Shown here piece by piece: positions 33,759-41,996 of a stretch of DNA of 64,000 nucleotides. The notes under the pieces are model-generated. The model was given only the letters and a program-made list of their open reading frames with translations. It searched no databases and was not told the DNA's origin. A program made the translations under genes and the position numbers. Every line of letters begins with the position of its first letter. Position 1 is the stretch's first letter. The stretch is from Prauserella_A sp040635515 (GTDB taxonomy: Bacteria; Actinomycetota; Actinomycetes; Mycobacteriales; Pseudonocardiaceae), in NCBI GenBank assembly GCA_040635515.1, contig JBEYHY010000001.1, positions 930,001-994,000 of the forward strand. Direction: 5' to 3'.

Positions 33759-35165
33759 TTGTCGGCAGCAGGATGGATTGTTGTCGCTATCCTCGCGCTC
33801 TTCGTGATCGTCACGGTCGCGAAAGCGCTCATGGTGGTGCCACAAGCCCAATCGGCGGTGATCGAACGTCTCGGCCGGTTCAAGACGGTCGCGTCTCCCG
33901 GCCTCAATTTCCTGGTTCCCTTCCTTGACAAGGTCAGGGCGAGGGTCGACCTCAGGGAACAGGTCGTTTCGTTTCCGCCGCAACCCGTGATCACCCAGGA
34001 CAACCTCACGGTGTCCATCGACACCGTCGTGTACTTCCAGGTCACCGACTCGCGTGCCGCGGTGTACGAGATCTCGAACTACATCGTCGGCGTCGAGCAG
34101 TTGACCACCACGACACTGAGGAACGTCGTCGGTGGTATGTCCCTTGAGGACACATTGACCTCTCGTGACCAGATCAACCAGCAGTTGCGTGGCGTGCTCG
34201 ACGAGGCCACCGGCCGCTGGGGGATCAGGGTCGCCAGGGTCGAGCTGAAGGCCATCGATCCTCCACCGTCCATTCAGGACTCGATGGAGAAGCAGATGCG
34301 CGCGGACAGGGAGAAGCGCGCGATGATCCTGACCGCCGAGGGTCAGCGGGAATCGGCCATCAAGACGGCGGAAGGTCAGAAGCAGAGCCAGATCCTCGCG
34401 GCGGAGGGCTCCAAGCAGGCCGCGATTCTGGCGGCGGAAGCCGAGCGGCAGTCGCGCATCCTGCGGGCGCAGGGTGAACGTGCCGCGAGGTACCTGCAGG
34501 CGCAGGGGCAGGCGAAGGCCATCGAGAAGGTGTTCGCCTCGATCAAGGCCAGCAAGCCGACTCCGGAGGTGCTCGCCTACCAGTACCTGCAGACGTTGCC
34601 GCAGATGGCGCAGGGCGACGCCAACAAGGTGTGGCTGGTGCCGAGCGACTACGGCAAGGCGCTGGAAGGCTTCGCCCGCAGTCTCGGCGCGAAGGGCGAC
34701 GACGGTGTGTTCCGTTACGAGCCGCCGAAGGACGACAACGTCGAGATGCCGCCCCTGGACGACGAGGAGGTCGCGAGCTGGTTCGACACGGCGTCCGACC
34801 CTCACGTCGCGCAGGCCGTGCGTGAGGCGGAAGCCGTCGCACGGCAGGAGGTTCCCGGTCCGTTGTCCACGCCGTCGCGGCCGGCGACGCCGCCGCCAGC
34901 GGTGTCGGCGCTGAAGGGCAGCAACCCGCCCGAGGCCGCACCGGAGCCGAAGGAGGAGCAGGCTCCGCAGCTTCCGCCGTCGTCGACGGAGGCACCGCAG
35001 TCGACACCTCCGCCGCCTCCGCCAGCGCCGCCGCAGGCGCAGCAACCTCCCTACGGTGGTGCGCCGCGTCCGCAGCAGCCGGGACCGTTCACCCCGCCGC
35101 CGCAGCAGGGTGGCCAGTATCCGCCGCAGGGGCCGCCGTTCGGTGGTCCTCCGCGCCAGCAGTAG
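33759..35165 (+). CDS. SPFH/Band 7 domain protein (stomatin/QmcA-like)
   Basis: 468 residues. An N-terminal membrane anchor (VVAILALFVIVTVAKALMVV) leads into the SPFH domain (QSAVIERLGRFKTVASPGLN, then QPVITQDNLTVSIDTVVYFQ), a coiled-coil with Glu-Ala-Glu-Gly repeats (AEGQRESAIKTAEGQKQSQI), and a 130-residue Pro/Gln-rich tail not seen in short homologs. It oligomerises in the membrane and works with NfeD in membrane-domain organisation or protein quality control. TTG start with GAGGAG eight bases upstream. Ends at a strong terminator. Confidence 0.93.
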   Translation: MSAAGWIVVAILALFVIVTVAKALMVVPQAQSAVIERLGRFKTVASPGLNFLVPFLDKVRARVDLREQVVSFPPQPVITQDNLTVSIDTVVYFQVTDSRAAVYEISNYIVGVEQLTTTTLRNVVGGMSLEDTLTSRDQINQQLRGVLDEATGRWGIRVARVELKAIDPPPSIQDSMEKQMRADREKRAMILTAEGQRESAIKTAEGQKQSQILAAEGSKQAAILAAEAERQSRILRAQGERAARYLQAQGQAKAIEKVFASIKASKPTPEVLAYQYLQTLPQMAQGDANKVWLVPSDYGKALEGFARSLGAKGDDGVFRYEPPKDDNVEMPPLDDEEVASWFDTASDPHVAQAVREAEAVARQEVPGPLSTPSRPATPPPAVSALKGSNPPEAAPEPKEEQAPQLPPSSTEAPQSTPPPPPPAPPQAQQPPYGGAPRPQQPGPFTPPPQQGGQYPPQGPPFGGPPRQQ

Positions 35166-35174
35166 TGAACTGAG

Positions 35175-35214
35175 GAAAAGGCCGCCCGCACGGTTTCGTG
35201 CGGGCGGCCTTTTC
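35175..35214. terminator. Bidirectional terminator between SPFH and MHS-transporter genes
   Basis: A perfect 18-bp stem (GAAAAGGCCGCCCGCACG and complement) with loop GTTT. A/T-rich ends give U tracts in both directions. It lies directly against the stop codon of the convergent transporter gene (35215-35217). Confidence 0.9.
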
Positions 35215-36585
35215 TCATGTGGACGTCCTGTGCTTTCCCGGCGTACGCGTGTAGACGCTGTCGTCGGAGATGTCGGCTCGTGACCGGTCGGGCAACACGA
35301 TCACGCAGACCACGGTGACCACGGCCGAGAACACGATGTAGGCGGAAATGGAGAACGGGGTGCCGGTGGAATGCAGCAGCCAGGTCGCCAGCAGCGGCGC
35401 GGGCCCTCCGGCGAACACCGAGGCGAGTTGGTAGCCGAGCCCCGCGCCGCCGTAACGAAGATGCGTCGGGAAACTCTCGCCGATGAGCGCGGCCTGCGGT
35501 CCGTACTGCATGGCATGCGGGATCATCGAGGCGATCACGATCAGAAAGATCGCCAGCGCGCTCCCGTCCTTGAGCACCGCGAAATAGGGGAAGGCGAGTG
35601 CCCCGACGAGGATCGCGCCGCTGAGATAGACGCGCTTGCGCCCGATGCTGTCGGAAAGCCGGGAGAACAGCGGGATGGTGGCGAGTTCGATGGCGGCCGC
35701 GACGAGAACGGCGTTGAGCACGAACGTCTCGCTCAGGTCGCGTTCCTCCACCGCGTACACGAGCACGAAGCTGGTGAACAGGTAGAACGGCATCTGCTCG
35801 CTGAACCGCAGTCCCGCCGAGAGCAGGATTTCCCGCCAGTGGTGCTTGATCGCGTCGGTGATGGGCTTGCGTGAGGTGCGCTGCTGGGTCACGACGGCGG
35901 CGAACATCGGCGTTTCGAGTATGCGCAGCCGGATGACGAGCCCGACGGCGACGAGCACGAGGCTCGCGAGGAACGGAATGCGCCAGCCCCACGAGTTGAA
36001 GGATTCGGCGGGTAGCAGCGCCGAGAGCAGGGTCATGCCGCCGGTGCCCAGTACGAGGCCCATCGGAACGCCCATCTGGGCGAAACTCGCGAGCAGCCCG
36101 CGTTTGCGCTGGTCGCCCCATTCCATGGCCAGCAGCACCGAGCCGCTCCACTCGCCGCCGACGGCGATACCCTGGATGAGCCGCAGCACGACCAGCATGA
36201 TCGGAGCGACGATGCCGATGGAGTCGGTTCCCGGAAGGACGCCGATGACACCGGAGGCGATGCCCATCAGCAGCAGCGTGATGATGAGGGTGGTCTTGCG
36301 GCCGATCCGGTCGCCCCAGTAACCGAAGATGGCCGCACCGATCGGGCGCGCCGCGAATCCGACGGCGTAGGTGGCGAAGGACTGCATCGCGCCGGCGTAG
36401 CTGCTGGATTCGGGGAAGAACACGGCGGGGAAGATCAACGCGGCGGCCGTGTTGTAGAGAAAGAAGTCGTACCACTCGATGGTCGTTCCGATGACGCTGG
36501 CCGCGGCGGCTCTGCGCGCCTGGGTTCCCCGCTGACCGTGTTGCGCCCGCAGTGCCTTGTTCGCTTCGTCGCGCCCGAGAATCAT
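35215..36585 (-). CDS. MFS transporter, metabolite:H+ symporter (MHS) family
   Basis: 456 residues, 12 transmembrane helices. The entry segment ASVIGTTIEWYDFFLYNTAA and the loop FGYWGDRIGRKTTLIITLL are hallmarks of the MHS branch (ShiA, ProP, KgtP-like), which imports organic acids or osmolytes with protons. The TM5-6 region (GIAVGGEWSGSVLLAMEWG) is also typical. The substrate cannot be assigned. ATG with GGGAG at seven bases; a small dyad 36 bases upstream may be its operator. The gene stands alone between a terminator and the SGNH gene. Confidence 0.93.
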   Translation of the reverse strand: MILGRDEANKALRAQHGQRGTQARRAAAASVIGTTIEWYDFFLYNTAAALIFPAVFFPESSSYAGAMQSFATYAVGFAARPIGAAIFGYWGDRIGRKTTLIITLLLMGIASGVIGVLPGTDSIGIVAPIMLVVLRLIQGIAVGGEWSGSVLLAMEWGDQRKRGLLASFAQMGVPMGLVLGTGGMTLLSALLPAESFNSWGWRIPFLASLVLVAVGLVIRLRILETPMFAAVVTQQRTSRKPITDAIKHHWREILLSAGLRFSEQMPFYLFTSFVLVYAVEERDLSETFVLNAVLVAAAIELATIPLFSRLSDSIGRKRVYLSGAILVGALAFPYFAVLKDGSALAIFLIVIASMIPHAMQYGPQAALIGESFPTHLRYGGAGLGYQLASVFAGGPAPLLATWLLHSTGTPFSISAYIVFSAVVTVVCVIVLPDRSRADISDDSVYTRTPGKHRTST

Positions 36586-36620
36586 GGCGACACTCCCTGC
36601 CTCGGCGGAATACCGTATAC

Positions 36621-36634
36621 ATCAGGCGACTGAT
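36621..36634. promoter_or_regulatory. Short dyad upstream of the MHS transporter
   Basis: ATCAG, four bases, CTGAT, next to GTATAC, about 36-49 bases before the ATG. Position and symmetry fit an operator over a promoter; no regulator is adjacent. The remaining 97 bases up to the SGNH stop show nothing else I can support. Confidence 0.3.
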
Positions 36635-36731
36635 CCGGTAGAGGTTCAATCGGCCGAATGGAGGTTCTCGCCGGGGAGTGCGTGACTTTCTTACCCCGGC
36701 CGCGCGGCGGGGGCAGGTGGCGGGCTGGTGC

Positions 36732-37547
36732 TCAGCGAACGGGGTTGCGTTCGGGTGTCACGGGGGCGAGTGCGGGCCGCTTGGCGGTGACCGCGTCGCC
36801 GGAGGATTCACCGCGAAGCCGCCTGCCGATCCATGGCAGGGCGTGCTCACGTGCCCAGCGGAGGTTTTCGGCGCGTGCGTCGCGGGGCGCCGCGGGGGTC
36901 GCGATCGGCAGGGCCGGAGCAACGACGGCGTGCCTGACGCCGAGCGTGTCGAGTACCGCCGTGGCGATGAGGGTGTGGCCGAGCGTGTTGAGATGGATGC
37001 GGTCGGGTGACCACAGCCGCCGATCCCGCAGCGCCGTCATGGCCCACATGTCCACGAGCAGCGTTTCGTGCTTGGCCGCGATGAGCCGGACGTGCTCGTT
37101 GTAGATCGCGGTGCGGCCGCGCATCCTGCGAAACAGTGGGTCGGCGACGCCGTCGACTCCGGTGAACAGCACCACCGTCGCCCCGGTCGCGGTGAGGGTG
37201 CCGACCGCGTCGTCGTAGGTCGCGGCGAGGCTGTCGATGTCGATCTTCGGGCGCATCAGGTCGTTGCCGCCCGCGTAGAGGGTGACCAGTTCGGGCCGCA
37301 TCGCCACGGCGGGTTCGAGTTGCTCGTCGAGTACCTGCCGCAGCAGCCTGCCGCGCACGGCGAGGTTGGCGTAGCCGAGGGCGGGCGAGTGCGCGGCGAG
37401 CTGCCCCGCGACGCGGTCGGCCCAGCCGCGGACGCCGTTGGGGGCGGCGGGATCGTCGTCGCCGACGCCTTCGGTGAAGGAATCACCGATGGCGACGAAC
37501 CGGGTTACCCATTCCGCCGGTATTCCGGCTCCCGCGCGGTCGATCAT
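36732..37547 (-). CDS. SGNH/GDSL-type hydrolase
   Basis: 271 residues from ATG 37547; a longer open frame upstream covers the CGNR gene and is not real. Block I FVAIGDSFTEGVGDD has the nucleophilic Ser, LAVRGRLL resembles block II, LYAGGNDLMRP gives block III with Asn, and WSPDRIHLNTLGH supplies the Asp-x-x-His dyad. No signal peptide, so it is probably a cytosolic esterase/acyl hydrolase. The C-terminal 60 residues are basic. The ATG is seven bases after TAGAGT, suggesting a leaderless message. Confidence 0.9.
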   Translation of the reverse strand: MIDRAGAGIPAEWVTRFVAIGDSFTEGVGDDDPAAPNGVRGWADRVAGQLAAHSPALGYANLAVRGRLLRQVLDEQLEPAVAMRPELVTLYAGGNDLMRPKIDIDSLAATYDDAVGTLTATGATVVLFTGVDGVADPLFRRMRGRTAIYNEHVRLIAAKHETLLVDMWAMTALRDRRLWSPDRIHLNTLGHTLIATAVLDTLGVRHAVVAPALPIATPAAPRDARAENLRWAREHALPWIGRRLRGESSGDAVTAKRPALAPVTPERNPVR

Positions 37548-37596
37548 GTCTCGCACTCTAACGACGGCCGCGCTGTGACCGGTCTCCCGGTCCGGT

Positions 37597-38115
37597 TCAC
37601 GCCTGGACGCGTTCGCGATGCTGGGCGACGTGGACCCTGGTGGCGCAGCGGGTCGAGCAGTAGCGGCGCCGTCCGTTGCGTGAGGTGTCGACGAACACGA
37701 CGGAGCAGCCTTCGCGCTCGCACCGTCCCATCCGCTCCGGCTCTTCGCAGAGGAGGTGGGCGAGCCCGCCCGCGGTGTAGGCCCTGATCCTGCGCAGCGG
37801 GTCCGAGTCGTTCTCGGCGGAGTAGTGCAGGTGTGGTGGCTTGCCGTCGTGCCTGGCGATGTGCGGTCTGCATGCCGAGTCGGCGAGCAGGGCGTTGACG
37901 AGATCGACGCGGATGTCCCTGTCCGGCTCGGCGAACACGTCGCGCAGGCGTGCAATCCATTCGCGAACACCGGCTGCCTGCATCGCGTCGAGGTCGCCGA
38001 CGATCATGTTCTCCGACCGGACGACGGCGGTGAGTGCCTCCGCCGTGGTCTCGCTCGTGTTGACCAGTGCGACCGCGACCCTGGCCGCCCTGCCGCCGTA
38101 AGGGTTGAACTCCAC
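37597..38115 (-). CDS. CGNR zinc-finger protein (ABATE domain)
   Basis: 172 residues. The N-terminal stress-sensing-like ABATE domain (ALVNTSETTAEALTAVVRSE, WIARLRDVFAEP) is followed by the C-terminal treble-clef finger: GRCEREGCSVVFVDTSRNGR and RRYCSTRCATRVHVA. Here the CGNR tetrapeptide reads CATR, a common variant. These proteins are thought to be DNA-binding regulators. GTG start. It is divergent from a small zinc-ribbon gene 25 bases away, so they share a promoter region. Confidence 0.9.
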   Translation of the reverse strand: MEFNPYGGRAARVAVALVNTSETTAEALTAVVRSENMIVGDLDAMQAAGVREWIARLRDVFAEPDRDIRVDLVNALLADSACRPHIARHDGKPPHLHYSAENDSDPLRRIRAYTAGGLAHLLCEEPERMGRCEREGCSVVFVDTSRNGRRRYCSTRCATRVHVAQHRERVQA

Positions 38116-38140
38116 TGAGCCATTACATCACGCTGAGGGC

Positions 38141-38323
38141 ATGAATGACCAACGCTGCCCCCGCTGCGGGTGGCTCGTGCGCGAACTACCCCCTTCGGCG
38201 GGGTCCGTCCATCCCATGTCCGACGGCTACGCCAGCTATCTGCGCTGTCTGTGCGGAAGCTGGCTGCTCCAGGTCAACGGCGTCGTCGTCGGTGCGACCG
38301 GTACCAGAAAAACCCGGTCATGA
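38141..38323 (+). CDS. Small zinc-ribbon protein
   Basis: 60 residues from ATG 38141, ending six bases inside the end of the convergent recombinase gene. It has two Cys pairs, RCPRCGWLVRE and RCLCGSW, about 40 residues apart, consistent with a single zinc ribbon. I recall similar short actinobacterial proteins beginning CPRCGWLVRE, with no known role. An in-frame start 36 bases upstream is possible but overlaps the CGNR start. Coding is supported by the Cys pattern, not by homology I can verify. Confidence 0.65.
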   Translation: MNDQRCPRCGWLVRELPPSAGSVHPMSDGYASYLRCLCGSWLLQVNGVVVGATGTRKTRS

Positions 38324-39427
38324 GCCTTCCCTGTGCTCGGCGAGGATCTGCGCGAGCGTGTGGGTGGGCGAGCTGTCGAGCTTGTGCCGGTGCGCGTCGT
38401 ACCGGTCGCGGGTGGTGCGGATGTCGGCGTGCCCGAGCAGGTCCTGCACCTTCTGTACGGGCACGTTGTGCGACAGCAGCAAGGTGCCCGTCGTCCGTCG
38501 CGCGGTGTGCGGCGAGATGCTGTCGGCCGAGGCGAGCCCCGCGGCCTTGGCGAATCTGCGAAGCGTCTGCCACACGTCGCGCTGGGTGAGTGCCTTTCCG
38601 CCGGGCTTGCGGGGGTCGTGCGGATGCGGTGTCGTCGCCAGCAACGGGCCTTCGAGCTGGGTTGCCGCCACCCCCGTCCGGTCGGCGCGGATGGCGAGGT
38701 AGCGCCCGAGCGGGCGCAGCGCGGGCGCCACGACGGGGACGAAGTCCCGCTGGCCGCCCTTGCTGGTGTAGCGCAGGATCGTGTGCCCGGCGTCGGTGCC
38801 GAGATCGGGCACCGACGCCGAGGTGATGCCCGAGACCCGCAGCCCGGTGTAGAACAGCAGCGCCACCAGCGCGGCGTCCCGCCAGGAGGCCTCCGTGTCG
38901 TTGCGCTGTGCCCTCGTTTCGACGTAGTCGAGCAGGGTGGCGGTGGAGCGCTCGTCCAGCGCGGGCAACGGCGAAGCCTTCGCGCGTTTGGGCCGGGTCA
39001 CCGCTCCGATCGGGTTGGTGTCGGTGACGTCGTTGGACTGCAGGTACCGGTACCAGCTCGACACCCCGGCCAGCGTGCGGGCGATTGTCGAAGGGGCGGC
39101 GGGTCTCGCGACACCGTCGCGGCCCTTGACCGTCAGCGTGGACTTCCACGCGTCGACATCCGCCCTGCGTGCGCGCAACGGGTCGAGCCCCGACCGGTCG
39201 CACCAGGTCAGCCAGGCCGCGAGGTCGGCGAAGTAGGCGCGCCGGGTGTGGTCGCTCTTGTCGGCGCCCAGCCACAGCACGGTGACCGCCCTGACCGAGT
39301 ACCGGTCGCCAGGATCGGGCACGCCCAGAGCGGGCAGTAAGGCGACCGCGGCGGTGAGATCACCGGTGAGGTCACCGGCCGTGGTCCGGGCGCTGGTGAG
39401 ATCGGTGGAACGCGGAATGTCGATCAT
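38318..39427 (-). CDS. Tyrosine recombinase/integrase
   Basis: 369 residues from ATG 39427; upstream in-frame codons are not protein-like. An N-terminal SAM-like core-binding domain (HTRRAYFADLAAWLTWCDRS) precedes the catalytic domain with a full active set: Arg197 (YTGLRVSG), Lys223 (TSKGGQR), His307 and Arg310 (HTARR), His333 (GHADIRTT) and Tyr343 (RDRYD). XerC/D-like length. No excisionase, replication gene, tRNA or direct-repeat att pair is near, so it looks like a resident chromosomal recombinase or a remnant of an element. Divergent from the ECF42 module. Confidence 0.9.
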   Translation of the reverse strand: MIDIPRSTDLTSARTTAGDLTGDLTAAVALLPALGVPDPGDRYSVRAVTVLWLGADKSDHTRRAYFADLAAWLTWCDRSGLDPLRARRADVDAWKSTLTVKGRDGVARPAAPSTIARTLAGVSSWYRYLQSNDVTDTNPIGAVTRPKRAKASPLPALDERSTATLLDYVETRAQRNDTEASWRDAALVALLFYTGLRVSGITSASVPDLGTDAGHTILRYTSKGGQRDFVPVVAPALRPLGRYLAIRADRTGVAATQLEGPLLATTPHPHDPRKPGGKALTQRDVWQTLRRFAKAAGLASADSISPHTARRTTGTLLLSHNVPVQKVQDLLGHADIRTTRDRYDAHRHKLDSSPTHTLAQILAEHREGS

Positions 39428-39484
39428 GGTGCCGATGATTGTGCCCGCTTCCGGAGGGAAGCCGGGGGAAAATCCGCCGCGTCG

Positions 39485-39511
39485 TGTCGAATTCCGCGAT
39501 CGTTGTTCGAT
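39485..39511 (+). promoter_or_regulatory. Candidate ECF42-type promoter
   Basis: TGTCGA (39485-39490), 17 bases, CGAT (39508-39511), 62 bases before the DGPF-protein ATG. The reported ECF42 consensus, from memory, is TGTCGA at -35 and CGA at -10. Its place upstream of the DGPF gene suggests the sigma factor drives its own module. Confidence 0.6.
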
Positions 39512-39573
39512 GCGTTGATGAACACGGCGGGACCGAGGGGGTCCGGCCGCGGAGCACACGAGGAGAGTGCGCC

Positions 39574-40002
39574 ATGCGTTACATGATGATCGTCAAGAGC
39601 ACGCCCGATTCCGAGAAGGGCGCGCTGCCGACCACCGAAGAGCTCACCGCGATGGGCAAGTACAACGAGGAGCTGGTCAAGGCAGGTGTGATGCTCGACG
39701 GCAACGGCCTTGCCCCGAGCTCGCAGGGAGCGAGGGTCACCTTCGCCTCGGAGGGCAAGACCACCGTCACCGACGGCCCGTTCGCCGAGTCGAAGGAGCT
39801 GATCGCCGGTTACTGGATCCTCGACGTGAAGTCGAGGGAGGAAGCCATCGAGTGGGCACGGCGGGTGCCGTTCGGCAGCGGTGGCGTGCTGGAGATCAGG
39901 AAGGTCGCCGAAGCCGAGGATTTCGGTGACAACTTCACCCCTGAGCTGCGCGAGACCGAGGAGGCGCTGAACGAGGAGGTCGCCAAACGGCGCCAGGGCT
40001 GA
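39574..40002 (+). CDS. DGPF-domain (YciI-like) protein, ECF42 partner
   Basis: 142 residues from ATG 39574 with GAGGAG upstream. A YciI-like ferredoxin-fold protein: RYMMIVKSTPDSEKG, then the DGPF motif in TTVTDGPFAESKELIAGYWI and SREEAIEWARRVPF. DGPF proteins are typically encoded next to ECF42 sigma factors, as here (59 bases to the sigma gene). Function unknown; a His/Asp catalytic pair as in YciI is not evident. A TGTCGA-N17-CGAT promoter lies upstream. Confidence 0.9.
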   Translation: MRYMMIVKSTPDSEKGALPTTEELTAMGKYNEELVKAGVMLDGNGLAPSSQGARVTFASEGKTTVTDGPFAESKELIAGYWILDVKSREEAIEWARRVPFGSGGVLEIRKVAEAEDFGDNFTPELRETEEALNEEVAKRRQG

Positions 40003-40061
40003 ACAAGGCTGAACCGACGCCCGCGCTTGCCGGGTGGGCGCGTCTTTGCTGAGATGCGCTG

Positions 40062-41336
40062 GTGACGGTCACCGACACCCGGCAAGCCATCGACGCGGTG
40101 TGGCGCATCGAATCGGCACGGTTGATCGCGGGCCTGGCCCGCATGGTGCGCGATGTGGGAGTCGCCGAGGAACTGGCCCAGGACGCGCTCGTCGCGGCGC
40201 TGGAGCAGTGGCCGGAGTCAGGCGTTCCGGACAACCCGGGGGCCTGGCTCATGGCAGTGGCCAAACGCAGGGCCATCGACCAGTTCCGGCGACAGGAACG
40301 GCTGGAACGCAAGGTCACTGAACTGGGCCGCGACCTCGAAACCAGCTCGGCGGGCGATCAGCCCGACCTCGTCGACGTCGACGACGACATCGGTGACGAC
40401 CTGCTTCGCCTCGTGTTCACCGCGTGCCATCCGGTGCTGTCGACGGAAGCCAAGGTCGCGTTGACGCTGCGCCTGCTCGGCGGGCTGACCACCGACGAGA
40501 TCGCCCGCGCGTTCCTCGTGCCGGAATCCACGATGGCCCAGCGGATCGTGCGCGCGAAGCGGACGCTGGCGAAGAAGAAGGTGCCGTTCGAGGTGCCGCG
40601 GGGTCCCGAGCTCGCGCAGCGGCTCTCCGCGGTGCTCGAAGTGCTCTACCTGATCTTCAACGAGGGCTACGCGGCCACCGCGGGCGACGACCTGATGCGG
40701 CCCGAACTGTGCGCAGAGGCGCAGCGGCTCGGGCGGATCGTCGCCGCGCTGAGCCCAGGAGAACCGGAGGTCCACGGCCTCGTCGCGCTGATGGAAATCC
40801 AGGCGTCCCGGGCCAACGCGAGGGTGGACACCAACGGCGAACCCATCCTGCTGCTCGACCAGGACCGGTCGAGATGGGACCGCTTGCTGATCCGGCGTGG
40901 CCTCGCGGCGCTGGCCAAGGCACTGGAGCGGAGTGAGAGCCCAGGCCCCTACACGGTGCAGGCCGCCATCGCTGCCTGTCACGCCCGTGCCGCGACCGCC
41001 GAGGAAACCGACTGGGCCGAGATCGCGCGGCTCTACCGCGAGCTGGCCGTCCTCACCGGTTCACCCGTCGTGGAACTCAACAGGGCCGTCGCGGTGGCGA
41101 TGGCCTCCGGTCCCGGAGCCGGTCTCGAACTCGTCGACCAGCTCACCGAGGAACCCAGCCTGGCCCGCTACCACCTGCTGCCGAGCGTCCGCGGCGACCT
41201 GCTGAGCAAACTCGGCAGGCACGCCGAGGCCCGCGCCGAGTTCGAGAAGGCGGCGGAGCTGACCCGCAACGCGAGGGAGCGCGCCATCCTGCTCGACCGC
41301 GCGGCCACGTGCGAGGCGGAAGGCGCTACCGGCTGA
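40062..41336 (+). CDS. ECF42-type RNA polymerase sigma factor with C-terminal TPR-like extension
   Basis: 424 residues, about twice the size of a plain ECF sigma factor. Region 2 (VAEELAQDALVAALEQWPES, GAWLMAVAKRRAIDQFRRQE) and region 4 (GGLTTDEIARAFLVPESTMA, QRIVRAKRTLA) occupy the first 180 residues. The rest, starting with LEVLYLIFNEGYAAT, is the helical DUF6596/TPR-like extension that characterises ECF42. There is no anti-sigma gene; the extension and the DGPF partner are thought to be involved in control. GTG start. It converges with the response regulator gene, three bases apart. Confidence 0.92.
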   Translation: MTVTDTRQAIDAVWRIESARLIAGLARMVRDVGVAEELAQDALVAALEQWPESGVPDNPGAWLMAVAKRRAIDQFRRQERLERKVTELGRDLETSSAGDQPDLVDVDDDIGDDLLRLVFTACHPVLSTEAKVALTLRLLGGLTTDEIARAFLVPESTMAQRIVRAKRTLAKKKVPFEVPRGPELAQRLSAVLEVLYLIFNEGYAATAGDDLMRPELCAEAQRLGRIVAALSPGEPEVHGLVALMEIQASRANARVDTNGEPILLLDQDRSRWDRLLIRRGLAALAKALERSESPGPYTVQAAIAACHARAATAEETDWAEIARLYRELAVLTGSPVVELNRAVAVAMASGPGAGLELVDQLTEEPSLARYHLLPSVRGDLLSKLGRHAEARAEFEKAAELTRNARERAILLDRAATCEAEGATG

Positions 41337-41339
41337 CCG

Positions 41340-41996
41340 TCACTCCTTACCGGCGAGGCCCGCGCCGGCCGCAAGCACGGCCAGCCGCACCCTGTTCGGC
41401 GAACCCGTCTTGGTCATCAGACTCGCGACGTGCGTCTTCACCGTCGTCACGCCGATGTGCAGGCGCTGCGCGATGTCGGCATTGGACAGTCCCTCGCCGA
41501 CGAGGGCCAGCACGTCCCGCTCCCTGCCGGTCAGCTCGGGAAGCGGCACGGAACCCGATGCCGCCGCGCTCTTCTTCGCGGTGACGGCCGTGCTGACCAG
41601 CCTGCGCAACACGGCCCTGCTGAACGGCGCTTCACCCTCGGCGACCCTGCGCACGGCGTCGAGCACCTCCTCGGGGGCGGCGTCCTTGGCGAGGAAACCG
41701 TGCGCGCCCGCGGCCAGCGCGGGGTAGAGATGTTCGTCGTCGTCGAACGTCGTCAGCACCAGCACCCTGGTGGAGGGACGCGAGGCCAGGATCCGCGCGG
41801 TCGCGGTGATGCCGTCGACACCGGGCATCCTGAGGTCCATGAGGACCACGTCGGGCAGTGTCTGGGTGACGAGAGTGGTGGCCTGATGGCCGTTGTCGGC
41901 CTCGCCGACGACCTCGATGTCGTCGGTCGCCCCGCACAGCATGCGCAGGCCCGCGCGCACGAGGTGCTGATCGTCCACAAGCAGCACCCTGATCAT
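41340..41996 (-). CDS. NarL/FixJ-type response regulator
   Basis: 218 residues. Receiver domain: IRVLLVDDQHLVRAGLRMLC has the acidic pair, VVLMDLRMPGVDGI the phospho-accepting Asp, and FLAKDAAPEEV the conserved Lys. The C-terminal LuxR-type HTH is LTGRERDVLALVGEGLSNAD, IAQRLHIGVTTVKTHVASLM. The ATG overlaps the histidine kinase stop by four bases, so this is the kinase's partner. Target genes are not evident from the window. Confidence 0.95.
   Translation of the reverse strand: MIRVLLVDDQHLVRAGLRMLCGATDDIEVVGEADNGHQATTLVTQTLPDVVLMDLRMPGVDGITATARILASRPSTRVLVLTTFDDDEHLYPALAAGAHGFLAKDAAPEEVLDAVRRVAEGEAPFSRAVLRRLVSTAVTAKKSAAASGSVPLPELTGRERDVLALVGEGLSNADIAQRLHIGVTTVKTHVASLMTKTGSPNRVRLAVLAAGAGLAGKE

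Noticed and set aside
38318..40002. Prophage or integron around the recombinase
   Set aside because: No phage, excision, replication or gene-cassette features, no tRNA and no att-like direct repeats were seen; neighbouring genes look like ordinary chromosomal genes.
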